NCBI GenBank assembly: GCA_951813065.1
Contig: CATOTH010000009.1
Span: forward strand, 372,001 to 436,000
From: an uncultured Bryobacterales bacterium
GTDB taxonomy: Bacteria; Acidobacteriota; Terriglobia; Bryobacterales; UBA6623
Length of the DNA stretch: 64,000 nucleotides
Reading direction: 5' to 3'
Below, piece by piece: positions 29,601 through 36,341 of this stretch. Every line of letters begins with the position of its first letter. The stretch's first letter is position 1. Position numbers and translations under genes: made by a program. A model generated the notes under the pieces. The model did not search any database. It was not told the DNA's origin and was given only the letters and a program-made list of their open reading frames with translations.

Positions 29601-31499
29601 CGCAGGGAGCAACGCCGCGGCTCGCTTCGCCAGATCGGATCCGTCATCCAGTTCGGCGAGCTCTTTTCTTGGAAGCAAGTCGAAAAAGAACTCGATGCGG
29701 TGTCCGAGGTCGTCGGACACCCTGAGCTGGTTGTCTCCAGTAGCGACGATCTTCTCTGCCTTTTGCACCAAGCCTTCCAGGTATTTGCGGTCGCCGGTGT
29801 CCCGCCAAGCGCGTTCGAGGATCTCGGCGGCGAACTTGAAGACCACGTTCGGCCCGAAATTTGATCCCTTCCCAGCCGCGTTGATTCCGCCCGGGTCGGC
29901 GGTTTGCAGGACGTAGTTTGCAGTTCTCCGCTGCTGGTACGAGTGCAGTCGCTTTGGCGTGAACGTCCGTTCATGGAGCACGACGTTGCGTCCGGCCACC
30001 CGGCTTCCCGCCGGCGCGTCCCCGAGGTCGTTCGGGGCCAGCGAGGTATTGACCGCGGCGTCTACGAGCTCAATCGTCGGACGTAGGCTTTCGTACATGG
30101 TGTTGACGAGGCGGCGGTGATTCTGGACCGTTCCGTCGGGACGGTAGCCGTGACGCATCGCGTCCGCGACGCCCCACACACCGCTCTGCGTGTGGCAGCT
30201 CATGCAGTTCTCGCCGAACAAGCTCGATCCGTCGCGAACTCGGCGGTGGACGGCGATGTTGCGAGGCCGGTGGATGAGCCAGGCATCGATTTCAGCGAGA
30301 TGGTAGTAGATCGATTGCCGCACCGCGTCCTGCGGAGATTCGAACGGGGCAGGATCCACCAACCGCACCTCGAGTTCGTAGCCGGGCTGGTTCGCCTCCA
30401 CCCGGAGGAAGTAAGTGCCGCCGGGATGAACCCGCCGAGTTACGAACGAACGGAAGTTGTCGTCTTGCTGGTGGATCCGCTCGTTGAGGTCCCTTCCGTC
30501 GTAGTACGAATACACCGGTTCCGGTCCAGGGATCGCCTTGGTGTTGGGATGGATGTACGGAATGATCGCGGCGTTCCCGAAATCCGACCTCTGAGCAGCT
30601 TCGCGCGGCTTGAGCTCTTCTGCTGTGGGCACACCGGGCTGGTAGACGCGAATGCGGGCGCTGACAACCGGATCAGGCAGTTGAAGATTCGCGGTTAGAA
30701 GCTTGACGCGATCGCCTCGGTAGACGAACCGATACCAGTCGTCCGGGGACTTGCCCGAATCCGGGTTGTCGAAGTACTCGAGTTCGTCCGCTCCGCCTAC
30801 GACGCGCAGGACTTGGTTGTCTGCGCCTGGCGCAAACGGCAGGCTGATGGCCTGCTCGGGCGCGTTGTTCGGTTCCGTCTCCAGCACGATGTCGCCGCCC
30901 TGCGTTTCCGGCACCGCCTCGACCTCCACTCGAATCTCGGCTTGCCTGACCGGCTGTGTCTTCGCTGGAGGTGCCGAAGCAAGGCGCGCCAGGCCCTTGT
31001 CTCTGTGGTACTCGGAGAGCTTCGGCTTGGCCTCCAGCACTGTTTCGAGAACCAGTTCGTAGCGTCCCGATTGAGGGGCTTTGTAAGTGAGGGATACGTC
31101 GGGGTCCAGCGCATGCAGCACCTTCGACCAGCCATTCGACGGTCCGACGACGAGGTCGCCGCGGTCTCCGGTGTACGAAACTTTCTCTGGCGGGCCCTGC
31201 CAGCGGACATTGACGCGGGCGTTGTCGGGGAGGCTCGAGGGCTGGGCGACACCAACCTGGATCTGCACAGTCTGGCCCGACTCCAGGTTCCACGACTTCG
31301 ACCACGCCCCGTCGAAGTTGACGGCCTCGCCCAGAAGCGCGGGCGGGCCGAGCCACGCGAGGGCGGCCGCGAGCACCAGCGTCTCCAGCAGGTTCTTGGG
31401 TCGGTTCCACACTCCATGCGTTCGCTTGCGGATGTTGCGGCGATTCGCGAACTGCAGCAACCGAACTGGGTGACTTGAAGACTGAATCCAAACTGCCAT
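26658..31499 (-). CDS. Very large secreted protein with two CxxCH motifs, alpha-alpha toroid and HEAT-like repeats
   Basis: A protein of 1613 residues. A hydrophobic segment (ETLVLAAALAWLGPPALLG) after a basic start suggests export; a GTG at 31412 would give a tidier signal peptide. Beta-rich PPC-like domains follow. A first haem motif, CMSCH, lies at residues 432-436. The next part resembles a terpenoid-cyclase/prenyltransferase toroid (MRRLLALQQDDGSWGFDLG, AVDWLLANQFEYGLWN). HEAT-like helical repeats come after that (PQVRYFGYLGIGGSLAASGIPALISGL). A carbohydrate-binding-like beta domain precedes the second haem motif, CISCH, at residues 1518-1522. It may be a dihaem electron-transfer or scaffold protein. 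I do not recognise a named family for the whole. Confidence 0.8.
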   Translation of the reverse strand: MAVWIQSSSHPVRLLQFANRRNIRKRTHGVWNRPKNLLETLVLAAALAWLGPPALLGEAVNFDGAWSKSWNLESGQTVQIQVGVAQPSSLPDNARVNVRWQGPPEKVSYTGDRGDLVVGPSNGWSKVLHALDPDVSLTYKAPQSGRYELVLETVLEAKPKLSEYHRDKGLARLASAPPAKTQPVRQAEIRVEVEAVPETQGGDIVLETEPNNAPEQAISLPFAPGADNQVLRVVGGADELEYFDNPDSGKSPDDWYRFVYRGDRVKLLTANLQLPDPVVSARIRVYQPGVPTAEELKPREAAQRSDFGNAAIIPYIHPNTKAIPGPEPVYSYYDGRDLNERIHQQDDNFRSFVTRRVHPGGTYFLRVEANQPGYELEVRLVDPAPFESPQDAVRQSIYYHLAEIDAWLIHRPRNIAVHRRVRDGSSLFGENCMSCHTQSGVWGVADAMRHGYRPDGTVQNHRRLVNTMYESLRPTIELVDAAVNTSLAPNDLGDAPAGSRVAGRNVVLHERTFTPKRLHSYQQRRTANYVLQTADPGGINAAGKGSNFGPNVVFKFAAEILERAWRDTGDRKYLEGLVQKAEKIVATGDNQLRVSDDLGHRIEFFFDLLPRKELAELDDGSDLAKRAAALLPAFQRQVDRDMRRLLALQQDDGSWGFDLGVHDEAADTWTKIEDEGDAAPTAVALIALRAAGHGPDSPPVRRAVDWLLANQFEYGLWNRSAQTGFVTNAYVIRALSRLFPGSAKPFNRKDFEPHPDETPIERLSRVRALQATSRADFADLMIDATDDPMPQVRYFGYLGIGGSLAASGIPALISGLSDPVKACRESAFWSLRQLLIDDQGWPALFAAYRAGDDRTRQSILQALVMRVDLGGPQSQVDRNELANLLAEAMQDPFAGVRAYAFKAAWHWWVWNPSLRQRINKSWVKALLEPEPNAHVENALRYSTTSMLIVNGQIANQTGLKNRKQQYRELEDLYRMLSSAHRSAGDRRDLFEQRIVSVAATHFEERGGDGGPGQLGYSTTGATEFIGKIVLDVYRTRTDSGRVPWRSIALQGAANLSHRPLQNHMLSLLRSDDLEQVAAAARALSNPSALRLAGEPAVIEPLLAKLNTFLREGRHEDAEALVRFLSRVRWQFPEDDAEKERRFFELLVPHARQSPRASASTLLGRPAAATPDADAINTQRATLLGTVLGNNPTLHRRTVFDHVAGDPLFWLPSTEWMLRFQEGAGALEDAVEGATEAEDLKVLELTGGRTTEQLVPDGLTSRNTILWWREGLPSHQLTFAVEAPEEGAFEIVAAFLHDREMGTVQPLLNGEPVGDQLDFYQPDLTAPGPVSLGVHSFRSGENELTFRMTGANPDAEKNYIFGLDYLKLLPGESAGSLFTKDELGIDVIDPIVAAKDKLVAMFTSWFSENTPEDVRKQAINLANKTALRRNPEVLKALAAWIDHEPSPTYRQRINNILNSDDKVYGKRLRELIQKTSEEQARSDVRPIADSDEWIGDIIHFRDYVFTEMTRIDPKDNRACISCHGVPGRVPTLYIEPPDAAGYIPPEALLANYRRMQERVDLHSVERSKFLRKPLNIQSGEEDGHQGGVRYEAEDPSYQVIREWVFKQADLQGGG

Positions 31500-31613
31500 A
31501 GCATCAAGGTGGCGACCGGCCGAATCGATTGCTTTAGGCGAAACCGTGATTCTTCGGGCTCAGCAAACTCGCCCGAGAAAGTGCTTCAGGAAAAGCTTCA
31601 GCCACCAGAAGAC

Positions 31614-31619
31614 ATTATA
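31614..31619 (-). promoter_or_regulatory. Possible -10 box for the 1613-residue protein gene
   Basis: TATAAT on the minus strand, about 115 bases before the start at 31499. A TTCACG-like -35 lies 15 bases further upstream. It is outside the insertion sequence, which ends 79 bases further on. Confidence 0.35.
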
Positions 31620-31687
31620 TGACCCCACTTTCGCGTGAATCCACAAGCCCGCGCCCGCATCCCCGATCATTTCGACTCCATCGCCCA

Positions 31688-31697
31688 GGGGAGCGAG
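31688..31697 (+). repeat. Target-site duplication, left copy (10 bp)
   Basis: GGGGAGCGAG directly abuts the left terminal inverted repeat. The same ten bases follow the right terminal repeat at 33848-33857. A perfect 10-bp duplication fits the 8-10 bp made by ISAs1-family elements. Confidence 0.9.
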
Positions 31698-31719
31698 CAG
31701 GGCTTTTCAATGTTCGGTA
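31698..31719 (+). repeat. Left terminal inverted repeat of the IS
   Basis: 22 bases beginning CAGGGC and containing TTCAATGTTCGGTA. Seventeen positions match the reverse complement of 33826-33847; the inner 14 bases differ at only one position. Confidence 0.88.
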
Positions 31720-31743
31720 GCAATGGCTGAATGACAAAGGACT

Positions 31744-31771
31744 AAGGCGGAGGGCTGGACAAACCCGCCTT
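31744..31771. repeat. Hairpin between IS end and transposase start
   Basis: AAGGCGG (31744-31750) and CCGCCTT (31765-31771) form a perfect 7-bp stem with a 14-base loop, 21 bases before the transposase GTG. Hairpins in this position can limit read-in transcription or translation from outside an IS; that role is inference here. Confidence 0.45.
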
Positions 31772-31792
31772 GGTTATGCGATAACTCGCAGA

Positions 31793-33637
31793 GTGATCCC
31801 GAACGAGATTCCCTTGCGAGCAGTGCGTGTCCGGACCGTGCGGCCCGACGAGGAGCCGCGCTGGAACGAGCTGATGCGCCAGCACCACTATCTCGGGTTC
31901 CGCAACTTCTGTGGCAAGCGCCTGCGGCAGGTCGCCGTGCTCGGCGATCAGTGGCTCGCCTTGATCGGCTGGCATGCCGCCGCCCTGCACTGTGCCGCCC
32001 GCGACCGCTGGATCGGCTGGACCTCCTTGCAGCGTCGCCAGCGGCTCTTCCTGGTCGCCAATCAGTCCCGCTTCTTGCTGTTATGCGAGGCGGGCTCCTG
32101 CCCTCATCTCGCCTCCCGCGTGCTCGGCCTCAGCCTGCGCCAACTGCCCCGCGAGTGGCTGCGCCTGCACGCGGCTCCCTTGTTGTGCGCGGAAACGTTC
32201 GTTGATCCCAGCCACTTCTCGGGCACGTGCTATCGCGCCGCCAACTGGATCGAGGTTGGCAGCACACAAGGGTTCGGCCGGGTCCGTGGCGGCGCGATCG
32301 GCTATCACTCCCACGGCGTGCCCAAGCGCGTGTTCGTCTACCCGCTGCGGCGCAACGCGCGGCAGCAGCTCGCGGCGACCCAGCCGCATCCGCACTGGCA
32401 ACCCCATCGACCCTGCATCATGCTGCAACCCTCCCAATGGCGGTCCCTGTTCGCCTATCTCGACCAGATTCCCGAAACCCGCAAGCGGCGGGGCCTGCGC
32501 TATCCGTTGCGCACCGCGCTGACGATCCTGATCGCCGCGCGCCTGGCCGGCCAGCAGAACCTGACCGAACTGTGCGACTTCGGCCGGGCCCTGAGCCAGG
32601 CGACCCTGGCGGCGATCGGCTCCCGCCGGCGCCCCCAGACCGGGCGCTACGAGGCGCCCGGCATCAGTAGCTGGCACTACATCCTCAAGCGCATTGACGC
32701 CGCCGAGGTGGAGCGTCTGCTGGCGGCCTGGACTGCCGAGCAAGTCTTTGACGAGGCAGACGATAGCGCCGAGGGCGAGGCAGCGGACAGCGGCGATTCC
32801 GAGGCGCCGCTACAGGCGATTGCGATCGATGGGAAGGTGCTGCGCGGGTCCTATGACCGGGACTTGGACGCGGCTGGCCAGCCCCGCGACAAGGCCCCCC
32901 AGCAACAGCTGTCGGCACTGGAGATCCACTCGGGCACGGTGGTCGGCCAACTCGGCTTCACGGGCCAGAAGGACGATGCCGAAGGGGCGGCGCTGCGCCA
33001 GTTGGTCGAGCAGTTCGCCGGCACCGGGATCTGTATGACGGCGGATGCGCTGCACACCCAGCGCCCCACGGTGGAGAAGCTGCTGGCACTCCAGCTCAAC
33101 TTTGTCCTGACGGTGAAAGACAACCAGCCCACCCTGCTCGAGGAGGTGCGCGATGGCTTTCACTGGGACTGCATGCCGGCGTACACGACCACCGATGGCG
33201 ATCACGGACGGATCGAAACCCGCTCGATCCGGGTCTCGGACGAACTCGACCCCGCGGTCCCGTACGTGCACTTTCCCGGTGTCCGCCTCGTCGCGCAAGT
33301 GCGCCGGGAGGTGGTCTACAAGAAGGACGGCAAGCAGCGCCAGCCCGAAACCGTCTACTTGGTGACCAGTTTGGGGCCGGACCGGGTGACACCGCAGCAG
33401 TTGCTGCATTTGAACCGCAGCCACTGGGGCATCGAGAATCGGGTCCACTACGTGCGGGACGTGGCCGTCGGCGAGGACAAATGCCGCATCCGCAAGGGCC
33501 CGCTGCCGCGTTTGATGGCGGCGGTTTCGAATCTCGCGATCTCGATCCTGCGGCTGCTGGAGACGAAGAACATCCAGCGTCGCATGAGCCAACTGTCGCT
33601 GGACCCGAACGGGGCCGTCGCCCTCCTGCTCAGCTAA
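31793..33637 (+). CDS. DruA/DUF4338-ISAs1 fusion transposase
   Basis: A protein of 614 residues with a GTG start. The N-terminal part (about residues 10-200) matches the DUF4338 domain of Druantia protein DruA: MRQHHYLGFRNFCGKRLRQV, then GTCYRAANWIEVGSTQGFGR. The C-terminal part is a full ISAs1-type DDE transposase. It has the associated N-terminal region (LRYPLRTALTILIAARLAGQ), first catalytic Asp in AIDGKVLRGSYD, second in MTADALHTQ, and the Glu region in RSHWGIENRVHYVRDVAVGED. There is no stop or frameshift between them. It lies within a complete IS, so it is predicted to drive its movement. The DruA part could act in target or end recognition; that is inference. Confidence 0.93.
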   Translation: MIPNEIPLRAVRVRTVRPDEEPRWNELMRQHHYLGFRNFCGKRLRQVAVLGDQWLALIGWHAAALHCAARDRWIGWTSLQRRQRLFLVANQSRFLLLCEAGSCPHLASRVLGLSLRQLPREWLRLHAAPLLCAETFVDPSHFSGTCYRAANWIEVGSTQGFGRVRGGAIGYHSHGVPKRVFVYPLRRNARQQLAATQPHPHWQPHRPCIMLQPSQWRSLFAYLDQIPETRKRRGLRYPLRTALTILIAARLAGQQNLTELCDFGRALSQATLAAIGSRRRPQTGRYEAPGISSWHYILKRIDAAEVERLLAAWTAEQVFDEADDSAEGEAADSGDSEAPLQAIAIDGKVLRGSYDRDLDAAGQPRDKAPQQQLSALEIHSGTVVGQLGFTGQKDDAEGAALRQLVEQFAGTGICMTADALHTQRPTVEKLLALQLNFVLTVKDNQPTLLEEVRDGFHWDCMPAYTTTDGDHGRIETRSIRVSDELDPAVPYVHFPGVRLVAQVRREVVYKKDGKQRQPETVYLVTSLGPDRVTPQQLLHLNRSHWGIENRVHYVRDVAVGEDKCRIRKGPLPRLMAAVSNLAISILRLLETKNIQRRMSQLSLDPNGAVALLLS

Positions 33638-33825
33638 CTGCCCCCAGCCCGTTTCGTCTGACTGTCAGCTCCGCCCCCGCTGTGGAGCCCACCAAAGCTG
33701 CACCTCGATGCGAGCGTGTGAGGACCGTGTTTCTGCTCCTGGCCCCAGCCATCCCGTGATCGGGCACAATGTCGCCTTTCTGCGCGATTCAGAATGCCTT
33801 ACCTAGGCGCCGAACCCGATCCCCG

Positions 33826-33847
33826 TACCAAACATTGAATTTGCCTG
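33826..33847 (-). repeat. Right terminal inverted repeat of the IS
   Basis: Reverse complement begins CAGGCA and contains TTCAATGTTTGGTA; it matches the left end at 17 of 22 positions. Confidence 0.88.
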
Positions 33848-33857
33848 GGGGAGCGAG
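33848..33857 (+). repeat. Target-site duplication, right copy (10 bp)
   Basis: GGGGAGCGAG, identical to 31688-31697 and directly next to the right terminal inverted repeat. It lies 9 bases beyond the stop codon of the YpdA-type gene. Confidence 0.9.
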
Positions 33858-33866
33858 TGTTTCGTA

Positions 33867-34841
33867 TCATCCGCCGAGCTTTGCGGCTATATCGGTGGCG
33901 ATCTGTCCGCCGTGAAACCGACCGTTCTCGATGAATATCTCATTCGTGTGCATGCCAGCGACTATCACTCCGGCCAAGTACATTCCCGGGCGGTCGCTCT
34001 CAAGGGTGTCGGGATTGGTGCGCGGCTTCCGCGTTTGCCCGTCGAACACGATGCCCAGGCTTGCAAGGAATTCGATGTCGGGCTGGTAGCCGGTCATCGC
34101 CAGAACAAAGTCGTTCGGGATGGCGACCCGGCCTTTCGGTGTCTGGATGTGCAGCGAGTCCTGCTCGATCCGCTCGACCCTGCTGTCGAGGTAGGCATTG
34201 ATTTCGCCATGCTTGATCCGATTCGAGATATCGGGCAGGATCCAGTACTTGATCTTCGGACTGAGTTCGGGATGGCGATGGATCAACGTGACCCGCGCTC
34301 CCGCACGGTAGCAGTCCAAGGCGCAGATCGCGGCCGAATTCTGGCCGCCGATCACAGCCACGTCGCAGTCGTAGAACGGGTGTGGCTCTTGGTAGTAGTG
34401 ATGGACCTTGGGCAGGTCTTCACCGGGCACTGACATCCGAACCGGGATGTCGTAGAACCCCGTGGCGAGTATGACCTTGAGCGCCCGGTAGCGGCGCGCA
34501 GCGCCGACGCGGTCAGTGGTGTCCACTACGAAGTCACCGTCATTGCCCGTGACAGTATTGACCTGCTCGTATTGGTTGATATCCAAGCGGTAATGGCTGG
34601 CGACCCGACGGTAATACTTCAAGGCCTCACCGCGGGTGGGTTTCTCGCGCACCGCGGTCATCGGGATGTCACCGATCTCCAACAGTTCGGGGGTTGTGAA
34701 GAAGGTGAGGTTGGTCGGGTACTTGTACAGGGAGTTGACGACGCAGCCCTTCTCGATGGTCTTTACGCGGAAGCCGGCCTTTTGCACTTCGATCGCGCAA
34801 GCGAGTCCCGTGGGCCCGGCTCCGACAACGATGACGTCCAC
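33867..34841 (-). CDS. ypdA: YpdA/Bdr-type FAD-dependent disulfide reductase
   Basis: In Firmicutes, YpdA (Bdr) reduces bacillithiol disulfide with NADPH. The product has 324 residues from the GTG chosen at 34841, matching the usual 325-330. The FAD motif VGAGPTGLACAIE lies at the start, followed by the family-specific block CVVNSLYKYPTNLTFFTTPELLEIGD. The NADPH motif is VIGGQNSAAICALDCYRAG, and FVLAMTGYQPD with PGMYLAGVIVAG closes the fold. A longer frame to 35030 adds an Arg/Gly/Pro-rich stretch unlike the family and is probably untranslated. Its presence suggests the cell makes bacillithiol or a related thiol, although no bsh genes are in view. Confidence 0.88.
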   Translation of the reverse strand: MDVIVVGAGPTGLACAIEVQKAGFRVKTIEKGCVVNSLYKYPTNLTFFTTPELLEIGDIPMTAVREKPTRGEALKYYRRVASHYRLDINQYEQVNTVTGNDGDFVVDTTDRVGAARRYRALKVILATGFYDIPVRMSVPGEDLPKVHHYYQEPHPFYDCDVAVIGGQNSAAICALDCYRAGARVTLIHRHPELSPKIKYWILPDISNRIKHGEINAYLDSRVERIEQDSLHIQTPKGRVAIPNDFVLAMTGYQPDIEFLASLGIVFDGQTRKPRTNPDTLESDRPGMYLAGVIVAGMHTNEIFIENGRFHGGQIATDIAAKLGG

Positions 34842-35055
34842 GGATACTTCAGAAAGATCGGCAGGCAAGTTCCAGTATAGGTATCGCCGCTCACCCTGCC
34901 TCACCTCTCGGCGGACGCAAGTCGGCCCCTGGGCGCCCAGGCTGTCGGCTCCGGATCGACGCTCGGGACGCGAACCCGGCTCAGGGCCGACCCGCTCTTC
35001 CAAACCCATTCGAGGGTGAGACACTGTCATAGCGCGGAGTCAGCTCTGCGGCAGA

Positions 35056-36213
35056 ATGAACATGACGAAACCCGCCACTCTAATGGTTCTTGCGTCTGGG
35101 CTGGCCCTGCCGGTGGCCGGGCTCGCGGACGAGCGATGGGCACGCCACGAGATTGCCTCCGGATTCATGTGCCAGACCGCCGTGGCGGCCGATTTCACGT
35201 CCGATGGCCTGCCCGATGTCATCGTCGACGCCCACGGGGAGACGCACTTGTATGTGGCGCCGGCGTGGGAGAAGGTTGTGATCGACGGGAACTGGCCAAT
35301 CCGGCCAGGCGAGCGCAACACCATCCATAGCGAGGTGATGGATGTAGACAATGACGGCGACCCGGACTACATCGGTGCCGTCTATTCCCCTGGGCCGGTC
35401 TTCTGGCTGGAGCGTCCGGCCGACCCGATGCGGGATTGGTGGCCTCTGCGCATCGTTGACAGAGACGTGAATGGCACGCACGGCCTGATCAAGGGCGATG
35501 TCGACGGCGACGGGAAAGCCGATCTTGTCGGCAACAGCGCACAGCCCAAGGATGCGTACCCCAACTCCCTTGTTTGGTGGAGAGTTCCTAAGAACCCGCG
35601 CTCGGCCGAGCAGTGGATCCGTCACGTCTTCGCGGACCAGGACGCGCCAGGCTTGAGCCACTACCTAGGAATTGGTGACCTCGACGGGGACGGCGTCGCC
35701 GACGTGGTATCGGCCGGCAAGGACGCGGTGACCGGAGGCGGGAATTGGTTCGCGTGGTGGAAGCAACCCAGGGATGGCTCGACTCCCTGGCTGAAGCGCA
35801 CGCTGGCGGTCAATCAGACCGGTGCAACCAACGCGCTGCCTGCGGACCTGAATGGAGACGGCGCGATGGATATCTTTGCCACGCGGGGCCACGGCAAGGG
35901 GGTCCTGTGGTTCGAGGGTCCGGACTTCGAGCTGCGGGAAATCGATCCCGAGATGAAGGGTCCTCACGACCTCGCGATCGGGGATATCGATGGTGATGGT
36001 GATGTCGACGGTGTCACTTGCGGCAAGGACAGTTACGTCGTGGCATGGTACGAGAACGACGGCAAGGGGAGTTTTCGGAAGCACGTGATTCACGACGATC
36101 AGGCTGCATACGACATCCGTCTGGTGGACATGGATGTTGACGGCGACCTGGACGTGCTCGTCGCAGGGCAGAACTCCCGCAACGTGGTCTGGTACGAGAA
36201 CCTGCTCGACTGA
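35056..36213 (+). CDS. Secreted FG-GAP/VCBS-repeat protein
   Basis: A protein of 385 residues with a signal peptide (TKPATLMVLASGLALPVAGLA). It carries at least five calcium-binding-like FG-GAP/VCBS repeats with a D-x-D-x-D-G core: DFTSDGLPDVIVDA, DVDNDGDPDYIGA, DVDGDGKADLVG, DLDGDGVADVVSAG, DIDGDGDVDGVTCG and DMDVDGDLDVLVAG. These fold as an integrin-like propeller, usually outside the cell, and bind other proteins or surfaces. An ATG at 35062 is an alternative start. No catalytic motif is visible. Confidence 0.88.
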   Translation: MNMTKPATLMVLASGLALPVAGLADERWARHEIASGFMCQTAVAADFTSDGLPDVIVDAHGETHLYVAPAWEKVVIDGNWPIRPGERNTIHSEVMDVDNDGDPDYIGAVYSPGPVFWLERPADPMRDWWPLRIVDRDVNGTHGLIKGDVDGDGKADLVGNSAQPKDAYPNSLVWWRVPKNPRSAEQWIRHVFADQDAPGLSHYLGIGDLDGDGVADVVSAGKDAVTGGGNWFAWWKQPRDGSTPWLKRTLAVNQTGATNALPADLNGDGAMDIFATRGHGKGVLWFEGPDFELREIDPEMKGPHDLAIGDIDGDGDVDGVTCGKDSYVVAWYENDGKGSFRKHVIHDDQAAYDIRLVDMDVDGDLDVLVAGQNSRNVVWYENLLD

Positions 36214-36341
36214 TCGTCGCGGGGGGCGCACGGTCGAACCGATGCAACCCGTAGGCGTTCCCGGAAACCCGGCAACATGCCCTGCATCCGCGGCGCTGCC
36301 ATAAGATAGTTGCCGTGCTCACAGAGAGCACTGGAGGCTCG

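Larger units (their letters stand above)
31698..33847 (+). mobile_element. Complete ISAs1-like insertion sequence, 2150 bp
   Basis: The element is bounded by 22-bp imperfect terminal inverted repeats (17 of 22 matching, both beginning CAGG) and flanked by a perfect 10-bp duplication, GGGGAGCGAG. One long gene fills it. It is longer than typical ISAs1 elements (about 1.2-1.5 kb) because its gene carries an extra N-terminal DruA/DUF4338 domain. Intact ends, intact gene and identical target copies point to a recent, possibly active, insertion. It landed between the 1613-residue protein gene and the 3' end of the YpdA-type gene, disrupting neither. Confidence 0.92.

Noticed and set aside
34842..35030. 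N-terminal extension of the YpdA-type protein
   Set aside because: The added residues are Arg/Gly/Pro-rich and unlike the family; the FAD motif sits at the start of the shorter form, as expected.
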